This document shows positions 8,373-16,411 of a DNA stretch of 36,636 bases, in pieces. The translations under genes and the position numbers were made by a program. Source of the DNA: Candidatus Bathyarchaeum sp. Its GTDB lineage: Archaea > Thermoproteota > Bathyarchaeia > Bathyarchaeales > Bathyarchaeaceae. Location: the NCBI GenBank assembly GCA_016930555.1, contig JAFGGM010000035.1, positions 1-36,636 on the forward strand, written 5' to 3'. The notes under the pieces are model-generated. The model was not told the origin of the DNA. It did not search any database and was given only the letters and a program-made list of their open reading frames with translations. Within the stretch, counting starts at the first letter, position 1. Each line of letters begins with the position of its first letter.

Positions 8373-11300
8373 CTAAGATGCTGTTTCAGTTTTTTTGTTT
8401 CGCTTTTTCTTTAATACAACAACTGCTGCCAACAAAACTATTGCTGATACAATTGCCACATAAAGTATGGTGTTTGCGACGTGAATGTTCGTTGAGATCA
8501 GAGTGGCTTGCTCAAAGTCTGGAGTATCCACCTCAACAAGTAGATTCTGGAATGACCCCCAGTAATTCAGTTCACACGCGTATACGCCCTCTTCGATCTG
8601 ATTGCATGTTCTTCCATTCACTATGACTGTTGCGTCGACCACAGGATTCATTGTGTAATCGTAGGCAACTTGAACTCTTGTGTTAGTTACTCCCAAGGAG
8701 TTGGTCTCAAATTCGGTCTTTCTTATCTCAATTTTGTCCCAAGTCACGTCTACACTCATGTCTTGATTGTTTATGGCATTAAGCCCAAAACGTTCATCCT
8801 CAACTGATGACGCTTCATACACTTGGGAACCAAGGGCATCTGCTGTTGCAGTATACTCCCATCTTGAGTGGCTACTGGACCATGTCATGGGTTTGTTATC
8901 AAGGAAAATTGTTCCCGCCACTTCGTTGAAGACTTTAGAATCGTATTCATACTCGGCGGTCAGCCACAGAGTCTTTGATGAATCTGCCTCAACAACAGAA
9001 TCAATTACGCTACGATCTGTGATTTTAATCCTGTCCCAGATTATGGATGGGTCAATGATGGATTTTGCATAATCGGTTATATCCTCGTATTCTACGCCTG
9101 TAACATTCCAGACACGGATGCCAACACCGTCATAAGTAACGTCAAAAGTCGCCCACCCTGTTTGGTTTGCCAAGTATTCGACCCCATTAACTTCAACGGC
9201 TGCACCTTCAATATCGGTATGGTTGCACATCCACTGAACATGAAAGCCAACAGTCTGGACACTACCGACATCAACCCGTGAATCACTAATATACAGGACA
9301 TCTACTTCAATCTGCTTGAAGCCGAAAACGAGCTCAAGAGGTTCGTTTGATAGCAGAAAAGTGGCGGACAGAATGCCCGTTGAGGTATCATAGCTCCATG
9401 TTGACTTCTCGCTTCCATCAACCATAAAGTAATAGGGCACGGCTCCTCCAGTCTGCAGCTGTATAGAGGCTTTTTGTCCCCCAGAGCCGTTAGCAAAAAC
9501 ATTGAGGGTTCCTCGGGTTTCATTCCATGAAACATCAGTTAAGGGAACAGAAGATTGGGTCACATACACGTCAGTTGTGTTTTCCCACCCAGCAGTAAAG
9601 TTTGAGGCGGAAACGAAAGTCAAAACTTTGTTTTTTGGGTTATAGCTTTGTGTTAAGTTGAATTGGGTTCCAAGGATATAGCTGGGGCGGTCAAATTCTG
9701 CGCAATAAATCTTGGTTATATTTGTTGCTTGTTCAATCCCATTAAGGAAAACTGTGAAACGGCTGTCATTTAAGCTTGGATTGTCAGTTAAAATAGCGTC
9801 CGAGGATAACACTCTGGGTGCATCATCATTTTCTAGGAGTAGGAAAAGTTTTGCTTCATCTGGCGCCAAGGTTACTTCAAGAGGAACAGTGATTGTTTCA
9901 GTGACCCAATAGAAGTCGTTATGGATGTACTCAAAAATTATATAATTTTTGTTAATGTTCAAAGTGGTATCCAAAGCCCTGACGTAATACGTGAGAGTTT
10001 CAGTGCTCGTGGAGTTGTCATGGAGAAGGTAGACGGCTCTGTCAGCCTGTCCCTGATTCAGCCAATATTCTTCTTCAGGATACGGCACATAAACCATGGG
10101 TCTCACGTAATATGCGCAAAGGAAATGAATGAACTCTGTTAGAACATCAGTCAAAACGCCATGCGGCAGAGATTTAGGGTTACGTGTGTTGACAATGTAG
10201 GTGTATCCTGAACCTTTCTTGTTCTCAATAATGAAGGCATTATGCTCGGTTTGGATGTTGTTAACCCAAGCTAGTACCTTTGTGTTTTCGCTATGAGATA
10301 GTTCATACTTGAATTTCCAGAACCATGAGCCTAGTTCCTCAGAGCCTGAGTAAGTGTAGGTTATTCCTTCCCATGGATACCAGAAAGTGTCTTCAGTGAA
10401 AGTGACGTTGTGCAGGTACATGTCAGCCGTTATTTCCCCTTGACTTGCTTCAGGGGGACTCACGTTAACCCCAAACAGGGAAGCATAGCTCTTGGTCCAA
10501 GCATAAGCGTCCTCAAGGTCGTCTACAGCGTTGTTGCCATGGGTAAATGTTAGCAATGAGAAAAAGATTCCGCCATTCTCAACATAATCTTCAAGGTTAC
10601 CAGCAATTGTATCGTTTATCAGGCTCCAACCCAAGCCAACAATCAGTTTATACTGCTTTAGCACAGATGGGGGCGCATAAACGGAGATGATATCTACCAT
10701 CCCAAAGGGTAACCCAGTGAACTCCTTTCCAGTTAAGGCACCACCAATCTGCCAATTGTCACCTATTCCCGGAAAGAAAAGATTCAGAAGTTCATAATCA
10801 AAGTCTCCCTGCCTGTCTGTCTGGTCCCAGAATCCCCAGTTGGGTCCTCGACTGCTCCATCCGCTCTGCCCAATCATCACTGCAATAGATGAACTGTAAT
10901 CTGGCTGCTCGTATCCCAGCTTTTCCCCATTCTGCAAAAATGTATAGAATCTCTGAATTGCTCGTCCAAACTCAGTTAGATTGCCCTCCTCGTCCAGAAT
11001 GATGTATTTGTTGTCCCAACCTGTGCGGTTAAGTGTTCCAAAAAAATTGCCCTGCTCAAAGAAGAAGTATTTTGCTCCATAAAACCAGGCTTCATAAAGC
11101 GCCCGCTCTACGTCGCTTCCCGTGAAATCTGCTGGAGGAACTTCCCACTCTCTCCAAGTGTCTACAAATAGTCCCCAAGCAGGAATATTGTAAGTTTTTT
11201 GCATTCCTCGGGCTAAGCCAATCATCAACTCTGTGTTTGGGGCATTGAAAACCTTGCTTAAAAAAACGTCACAATTAGATGTGTTTGCTGCTGCATAACC

Positions 11301-11879
11301 AATAACGTTTTCTTGAAGAAATATTCTGGCGCCCTTAGCCTTGAATTCTGCCAACTGCATTCTAGAGATTATAGTCTCGACTAATGCTTCTTCTGCCTGA
11401 AGCCTTGTGCTGATGGTTCCAGTTGAGTTGTCTACCCACATACTCATGTCGGACTGTTTTCCTGTGATTTCTGCAACCATTATTCCTAGAAGATGTGGAT
11501 ATTTTGCTTGCCATTTAGCGAACTGGTCAGGAGAGATTCGTATTTCATGGTCTGAAAAATTGAAGGGTTCAAACATGGTGTAGATTCCCAGACTTTCAGC
11601 CACACTTATTGCCTCTTCAACCAGAGTTAGGTCCCATCCTTGGTCCATGGGATGAAGAATCGCTAAGTTGCCGAGCTGAAGTTCTTTCATTGTTCTTATG
11701 CTGTTCAAGATTTGTTCTTGCTCGCTTTCGAGGATCAGCATTCCCATGAAATAGTTAGGGTCTGTATCAAAGGTTTCAGGCTGCAGAGACTTAGAGGAGG
11801 CAGATGTGAAGGAGACGGTGAGAAGAATAGCTGAAACAAAGAGGACCAATAGCTTAGATGTTCTGCCATATTGTTTCAT
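8373..11879 (-). CDS. Large secreted/cell-surface multidomain protein; possible TIM-barrel glycoside hydrolase-like N-terminus with Ig-like repeats and C-terminal TM anchor
   Basis: Signal peptide at N-term (MKQYGRTSKLLVLFVSAILLTVSFTSASS); many NxS/T sequons; C-terminal TM 'ILYVAIVSAIVLLAAVVVLKKKRNKK'. Confidence 0.8.
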   Translation of the reverse strand: MKQYGRTSKLLVLFVSAILLTVSFTSASSKSLQPETFDTDPNYFMGMLILESEQEQILNSIRTMKELQLGNLAILHPMDQGWDLTLVEEAISVAESLGIYTMFEPFNFSDHEIRISPDQFAKWQAKYPHLLGIMVAEITGKQSDMSMWVDNSTGTISTRLQAEEALVETIISRMQLAEFKAKGARIFLQENVIGYAAANTSNCDVFLSKVFNAPNTELMIGLARGMQKTYNIPAWGLFVDTWREWEVPPADFTGSDVERALYEAWFYGAKYFFFEQGNFFGTLNRTGWDNKYIILDEEGNLTEFGRAIQRFYTFLQNGEKLGYEQPDYSSSIAVMIGQSGWSSRGPNWGFWDQTDRQGDFDYELLNLFFPGIGDNWQIGGALTGKEFTGLPFGMVDIISVYAPPSVLKQYKLIVGLGWSLINDTIAGNLEDYVENGGIFFSLLTFTHGNNAVDDLEDAYAWTKSYASLFGVNVSPPEASQGEITADMYLHNVTFTEDTFWYPWEGITYTYSGSEELGSWFWKFKYELSHSENTKVLAWVNNIQTEHNAFIIENKKGSGYTYIVNTRNPKSLPHGVLTDVLTEFIHFLCAYYVRPMVYVPYPEEEYWLNQGQADRAVYLLHDNSTSTETLTYYVRALDTTLNINKNYIIFEYIHNDFYWVTETITVPLEVTLAPDEAKLFLLLENDDAPRVLSSDAILTDNPSLNDSRFTVFLNGIEQATNITKIYCAEFDRPSYILGTQFNLTQSYNPKNKVLTFVSASNFTAGWENTTDVYVTQSSVPLTDVSWNETRGTLNVFANGSGGQKASIQLQTGGAVPYYFMVDGSEKSTWSYDTSTGILSATFLLSNEPLELVFGFKQIEVDVLYISDSRVDVGSVQTVGFHVQWMCNHTDIEGAAVEVNGVEYLANQTGWATFDVTYDGVGIRVWNVTGVEYEDITDYAKSIIDPSIIWDRIKITDRSVIDSVVEADSSKTLWLTAEYEYDSKVFNEVAGTIFLDNKPMTWSSSHSRWEYTATADALGSQVYEASSVEDERFGLNAINNQDMSVDVTWDKIEIRKTEFETNSLGVTNTRVQVAYDYTMNPVVDATVIVNGRTCNQIEEGVYACELNYWGSFQNLLVEVDTPDFEQATLISTNIHVANTILYVAIVSAIVLLAAVVVLKKKRNKKTETAS

Positions 11880-12048
11880 TTTGGTTCACGTCCTTTTTGT
11901 CAGTTAAGGGTTGTTTATCATAGTCTATATGAAATTTGTTTTGGAAATTCACAGTATATCTTTCGTTGCTTTCCATAAATTCTTTATCTAAATCCATCCA
12001 AGTTATGAGCATAAAAAATGCCGTAAACAGGATAAAAAGAATTAACAC
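11854..12048 (-). CDS. Possible small single-TM protein
   Basis: ORF with N-terminal hydrophobic helix 'MLILFILFTAFFMLITWM'; overlaps the start of the 1168-aa ORF by 26 nt. Confidence 0.3.
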   Translation of the reverse strand: MLILFILFTAFFMLITWMDLDKEFMESNERYTVNFQNKFHIDYDKQPLTDKKDVNQNETIWQNI

Positions 12049-12067
12049 CTCTATATACTGAGAAGTT

Positions 12068-12742
12068 TTATCTCACATCTGCAGCGTTGGGGTATCCTAG
12101 GCGCTCCCAGGTGCCCAAATAACCTTCGTTGTCTGACAACTCAATGCTGGTCAACCACTTTATCCACTTGTAGCCCAATTTATTCTCCGCCACAAGCTCG
12201 AAAGGAAAGCCCCTTTCGGGGGGAAGTGTCACGTTATTCATTTTGTATGCAATCATTATGTTGTTATCGATTATGAAGTCCAGCGGCAACGCCGTCGAGT
12301 AGCCATCATATGCATAAAAGATTACCGTGGTTGCGTTCGGGTTAATGTCTGTGGCTTCAATCAAGTCTTCAACCAGAAAGCCTTCCCAGAAGATTGTTAC
12401 ACTCCAGCCCTCTACGCAATGTAGCGTGATGACCTTTTTTTGAAGCGGAAAACTGTTGAGTATTTCATCATATGTGTATGTCAGGTTGTTGTTTACTAGA
12501 CCTGTGACGTTGAGGCGGTAATTAGCTATGTTGATTTGTTGTGGCCCTTTTATCGAGTTTTCTCTGAAAGCAGTGATTGATGAGAGGTCTTTTCCTTCGT
12601 ATTCTCTGATTTCTACTTGAACGTAGTCGGGTTTATCTACTGTTGTGGTCCACCAGACCATAATCGCAACAGACACTACTACAAAAACAATCAGTACGAG
12701 GAAGGCTGCACCAATGAGTTTTTTATCGGATATGCGAACCAT
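12068..12742 (-). CDS. Membrane-anchored molybdopterin-dependent oxidoreductase (sulfite oxidase/YedY-like fold)
   Basis: 'VITLHCVEGWSVTIFWEGFLVEDLIEA' with the Moco-ligand Cys context, 'LPPERGFPFELVAENKLGYKWIKWLTSIEL'; N-terminal TM. ORF extends to 12763, but ATG at 12742 is better placed relative to a TATA-like box. Confidence 0.85.
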   Translation of the reverse strand: MVRISDKKLIGAAFLVLIVFVVVSVAIMVWWTTTVDKPDYVQVEIREYEGKDLSSITAFRENSIKGPQQINIANYRLNVTGLVNNNLTYTYDEILNSFPLQKKVITLHCVEGWSVTIFWEGFLVEDLIEATDINPNATTVIFYAYDGYSTALPLDFIIDNNIMIAYKMNNVTLPPERGFPFELVAENKLGYKWIKWLTSIELSDNEGYLGTWERLGYPNAADVR

Positions 12743-12748
12743 ACTAAA

Positions 12749-12764
12749 TATGACATATGTCATA
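12749..12764. promoter_or_regulatory. Perfect 16-bp palindrome TATGACATATGTCATA, candidate operator
   Basis: Self-complementary sequence lying between the ATG at 12742 and a TATA-like box (minus-strand CTATATAAAT, 12765-12774). Confidence 0.5.
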
Positions 12765-12815
12765 ATTTATATAGGTTTCACTTTTTGCACACAAAACTCA
12801 AAAAATACCCGAAAA

Positions 12816-13373
12816 TCAGCTTTCTGTTCCTAACAGAAGGTCGACTAGAGCTTTCTGGTCAACCTCTGCCCGTGTTCTCCAGTCCAAGTAAAGCATGTTG
12901 TTTTCGTCCTCAGCCAAGTATCCAGCCCTGATGTAGCGGTTAAGGTTCATGTCAACTCTCCATCCTGGCAATTTACTACGAAGCAAATCACCCACTTGCT
13001 CGCGGGGAGCCTTTCCCTTTTTGGAGATTACGTAGGAGATAGCAGTAGCCAAACCAGCAATATCGTCGATTCGCCAGCCCATCATCTTAGAATCCTTAGA
13101 CGGCAAACCGCCCCTGAGAGTGACAAAAAATCTTGCCTTGTTAAGCTCTTCAACAGTGGGTTTCTCTTTGGGTTCTTCGCCTTCAAAAACTGTTTTCACC
13201 TGCAGGTCCAGCTTCTCAAGATGGTCATCCAGAACCTTGAGGATTTTTGGGTAATCGGAACCCAGTGCGTTCTTTAGTTCCCATCCCTTCACGCCAGGCT
13301 TCATGTGCCTTTTGTAGAATAGTAGCTGTGCTGCTCTCTTGATTTTTAGTGCATAGTAAGCTTTTCGTTTCAT
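12816..13373 (-). CDS. KITE-family tandem winged-helix protein resembling MAGE/Nse3
   Basis: ORF to 13403; the internal ATG at 13373 overlaps the upstream stop (ATGA). 'AQLLFYKRHMKPGVKGWELKNALGSDYPKILKVLDDHLEKLDLQVKTV...ARFFVTLRGG...GLATAISYVISKKGKAPREQVGDLL...YIRAGYLAEDENNMLYLDWRTRAEVD' follows the order of MAGE homology domain motifs, including a counterpart of the terminal 'YEFLWGPRAxxE'. Confidence 0.7.
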   Translation of the reverse strand: MKRKAYYALKIKRAAQLLFYKRHMKPGVKGWELKNALGSDYPKILKVLDDHLEKLDLQVKTVFEGEEPKEKPTVEELNKARFFVTLRGGLPSKDSKMMGWRIDDIAGLATAISYVISKKGKAPREQVGDLLRSKLPGWRVDMNLNRYIRAGYLAEDENNMLYLDWRTRAEVDQKALVDLLLGTES

Positions 13374-14182
13374 GTTTGGTTCTCCTCTTTCCAGCGTATC
13401 CAATCTTCGTGGCTTACTGAGATAGGAACAGAAACCATTTGCTTGTCAGACAGCCCTGATCGGGGTTCTTTGAGGGGTATGATGAAAATTTCTTCTTCTA
13501 GGGGGTCTAGCTTTAGTGTTGCGTAACCGTATGTTACAAGAAAGCTTGTCATGTAAGCATTGTCTAATGTTTCGGAGTAGGTGTCGGCGCCAACAAAGTC
13601 CCAGTAAAGAATTTTTTCGTTTTTGCCCACCTTCTGCTTCAGTGTCTGCCAGAAGGCTTCCAATTCCTCAAAAAAGGTTTTTTCAGCCAAAATCTTTTGT
13701 CTAATCAGTTCTTCACGGGTTGTGGCTCCAGTCATTACCGCTGTGGGATCAAGTCTTTGCCATCTTTCATCGATGGGAGGAAGGTCGTTCCAGTATTTCA
13801 TAGCTTCAGCTATGCTTGGGATTGAAAGCTGTTCCAGTTCGATGATTGGGTTCCATACTTTTGTGAAAAGCGTGACGAGCCCTTCTTTGTCTAGTCTTTG
13901 AAGTTTTTCTTCAATCAGGAAAGGGTCAGTGTAAAGAGAGGTGGAGCGGTGTTTCACCCAGTCCCCTTGGTTTTGTATAACTGACGCAAGGTACTGGACA
14001 GCTTCTGCGTCCAGAGCCAGTTCTTCTGGCGATTCCCAATCACTGAAACATTTCTTGAGAGTGGCTATTATGTGGTCAACGTCCACAGCAAATGGGTCAA
14101 CTCCCTTATCTTCAACAGATTTGCATAATTCGATGACACGTTGAAGGCGTTCACTACTATGTTTCTTTTCTTGTGCGGACAA
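13370..14182 (-). CDS. Kleisin-like protein resembling Nse4
   Basis: TTG start abutting the SMC stop. N-terminal 'LALDAEAVQYLASVIQNQGDWVKHRSTSLYTDPFLIEEKL' and C-terminal 'ILYWDFVGADTYSETLDNAYMTSFLVTYGYATLKLDPLEEEIFIIPLKEP' resemble the Nse4 N- and C-terminal domains as recalled. Confidence 0.7.
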   Translation of the reverse strand: MSAQEKKHSSERLQRVIELCKSVEDKGVDPFAVDVDHIIATLKKCFSDWESPEELALDAEAVQYLASVIQNQGDWVKHRSTSLYTDPFLIEEKLQRLDKEGLVTLFTKVWNPIIELEQLSIPSIAEAMKYWNDLPPIDERWQRLDPTAVMTGATTREELIRQKILAEKTFFEELEAFWQTLKQKVGKNEKILYWDFVGADTYSETLDNAYMTSFLVTYGYATLKLDPLEEEIFIIPLKEPRSGLSDKQMVSVPISVSHEDWIRWKEENQT

Positions 14183-16228
14183 TTATGTTACCTCTTTAAT
14201 GAGCGAAACCCCTTCAACGTTCTGGACAGTTATTAAGTGAACGTCCTTTCCTGTGAAGGTGAGCTGGCTGGGAGTAATAGCTAAGTATTGGGTGTCTAAC
14301 CCGGTGACTGAAGAAACAATGAGGTTAGCGATGATTTCCCTGTTTTTTGGGTCCATGTGAACGTCGTATTCGTCAACTGCACGGAAGGGAGAGTGAACAT
14401 GCTGCTGTAGCGCAAGAAGGAAAGTTATGGTGGCGGTGCTTCTTTCTCCTCCACTTTGGGTGTAAGAGTTAAGGGGAACAGGGTTTCCTCCCTTGAAACC
14501 CACAAAAATTTCGAGACCAGCATCTTCTATGTCAACCTCGCTTGTCAGCTTAACTTCCCCGACGGCGTAGGCTTGAGCGAGAATCTTCCTGTATTTGGTG
14601 TTAACTTGGTCTAGAAGCTTGTGGATAATTTTGCGCCACGCATCCATTCGAGTGTTTACTTCTTCTAGGGCTTTTTCGCGGTTTTGTGCAACCAAACAGG
14701 CTTTCTCTTTGAGTTCTAGGTACAGTTTGGAGTAGGATTCGTACATTCGTTCTATATCTTCAGAAACGTCTGCAAGGGCAGCTAAGTGACCGTCAGTTAC
14801 TCGGAGTTCCTCAAGAATGTCCATTGTGTTTTTCATTGGCACTAGTCTTTGCCCTACCGACTCAGCCCTTTTCACATACTCATTTAAGTCAACGATGGCC
14901 TGCTGAAGCTCCTTTTCTAAACGTTTCATGGTTCTGGTGAGGCTTTCCCTTTGATAATTCAACAACGCTAAACTAATCTTATTGTCCAGAATTTGGTTGG
15001 TGGCTGCTTCGATTTCCATGTCAACAGAATCTGTCCTAGCTTTGATGCCTGAAATCTGATTACTCAAAATTGTTAGTTGTTCTTTTGAGGTTTCGGCGGA
15101 TTTTTGTAGGCTTGCATTTCGTATATTGAAGCGTTGGGTCCAAGCATCCTGTAGACTGTCGTAGCTTGCCTTGATTTCAGCAAGTTGTGTTGTGAGGTCT
15201 ATGGGGTTTGTTTTTTCTCCGAGGACAGTTTCAAGAGATTTGATGTTGTCTAAGACGTTCTCCATTTCTCTGTGGTGATTGGATGCCCACGATTTTATCT
15301 CTTTTATTGCATAGTCGGCAGTTAGAGCGGCTAATTCAAGTTTAGCTCTTTCCCGTTCCAGCACAAGACAGTCCTCAAAGAGGTTCCTCAACGCAGTTTT
15401 TGACGTTTGAAGCCTACTCTGAAGCAAACTTATTTGACCATTTGTTGTTCCAGTTTCTCTTTCGATTTTTGTCAGCTTGTTCTGGTGCTCCTGAATATGT
15501 TCTTTAAGCTTAGCAACAACTCTTTCCCTTTTCAGCACTTCAGCCCATGCCAACTCCCGTTCAAGAAACCGTCTTTTTAGACGCAACTGCTTCTTCTGCT
15601 GGTACCTGTCATACTGTTCTCGCCAGTAAGAGAGGGTTTGCTCGGCAGACTCCAGAAGTTTCCCAACAGAGTCTCCTTGGCTTAGTATACGGCTCAACTT
15701 CTTTTGAGCCATCACGACATTTTTACGGTAAGATTCAAAGCCAACAGCCGCCTCAACCATTCTCAGTTTCTCTTGAGTTGAAAGCACAGTGAATTGCTCA
15801 ACCATGTTCTGCTGCATGATAATGAGCATGTTGTCGGGGTCAACTTCAAATTTGGCGAGAAGCCTGTTAACTTCTACCTTGTTTGCGGCGCTGTTCTCCA
15901 ACTCGAACCAATATTTGCCGTCCCGCCTCAATCCTCGGGTCAAAAAGATTTGGTCTTTTCTTATTTTTTGAACTGGACGCCGTCCATCCCGTGGCGAATT
16001 GTCCAGAATTAGAGTGACTCGTGCTTCGTCTTTTCCCCGTCTAATCAAGTCGCTTAGGCGCTTGGAGCGTTCAGTAGAGGACTGCCCGAGTGCCACTGAG
16101 ATTCCTATGAGGATTGTTGATTTGCCTGCGCCATTTGGACCGCAGACTACGTTGACGCCCTTCGTGAAGGGTATCCGCGCATACTCATAGGACATGAAGT
16201 TTTCCAAGATAACTTCTCGAATCAGCAC
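14183..16228 (-). CDS. Short SMC-family ATPase, Smc5/Smc6-like
   Basis: Walker A GPNGAGKST (16115-16141), SMC signature 'TQSGGERSTATITFLLALQQ', Walker B region 'HSPFRAVDEYDVHMDPKNREII' and 'TQYLAITPSQL'; two long coiled-coil segments between head halves. Confidence 0.93.
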   Translation of the reverse strand: MLIREVILENFMSYEYARIPFTKGVNVVCGPNGAGKSTILIGISVALGQSSTERSKRLSDLIRRGKDEARVTLILDNSPRDGRRPVQKIRKDQIFLTRGLRRDGKYWFELENSAANKVEVNRLLAKFEVDPDNMLIIMQQNMVEQFTVLSTQEKLRMVEAAVGFESYRKNVVMAQKKLSRILSQGDSVGKLLESAEQTLSYWREQYDRYQQKKQLRLKRRFLERELAWAEVLKRERVVAKLKEHIQEHQNKLTKIERETGTTNGQISLLQSRLQTSKTALRNLFEDCLVLERERAKLELAALTADYAIKEIKSWASNHHREMENVLDNIKSLETVLGEKTNPIDLTTQLAEIKASYDSLQDAWTQRFNIRNASLQKSAETSKEQLTILSNQISGIKARTDSVDMEIEAATNQILDNKISLALLNYQRESLTRTMKRLEKELQQAIVDLNEYVKRAESVGQRLVPMKNTMDILEELRVTDGHLAALADVSEDIERMYESYSKLYLELKEKACLVAQNREKALEEVNTRMDAWRKIIHKLLDQVNTKYRKILAQAYAVGEVKLTSEVDIEDAGLEIFVGFKGGNPVPLNSYTQSGGERSTATITFLLALQQHVHSPFRAVDEYDVHMDPKNREIIANLIVSSVTGLDTQYLAITPSQLTFTGKDVHLITVQNVEGVSLIKEVT

Positions 16229-16411
16229 CGACTTATAACGCCCCTGAACACAGGTAGGAAATAATTTCCTCTATTAAAGGAGTTATGCGAGATAAACGCA
16301 AATAGAAAGAAATTAAGTTTCCGTTTTTTGACACAACCATTAACACCGACAGGCAGGCGCTACAAACCATTTAATATTTTTCTCAATAGATTCATGTACG
16401 GTTACGTAACT

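Noticed and set aside
8767-10142. Several ORFs on both strands within the 1168-aa gene
   Set aside because: All are nested in a long coherent ORF with signal peptide and TM anchor; frame-shadow ORFs.
12617-12931. Plus-strand ORFs antisense to the molybdo-oxidoreductase and KITE genes
   Set aside because: No recognisable motifs, low coding character; opposite strand carries well-supported genes.
12816-16228. Wadjet/JetABCD plasmid-defence system
   Set aside because: There is an SMC with two partner genes, but no JetD-like TOPRIM gene is adjacent, and the partner proteins read as Nse4/MAGE-like rather than JetA/JetB-like.
14183-16228. Rad50/SbcC
   Set aside because: No CxxC zinc hook and no Mre11-like gene adjacent; the C-terminal head motifs fit Smc5/6 better.
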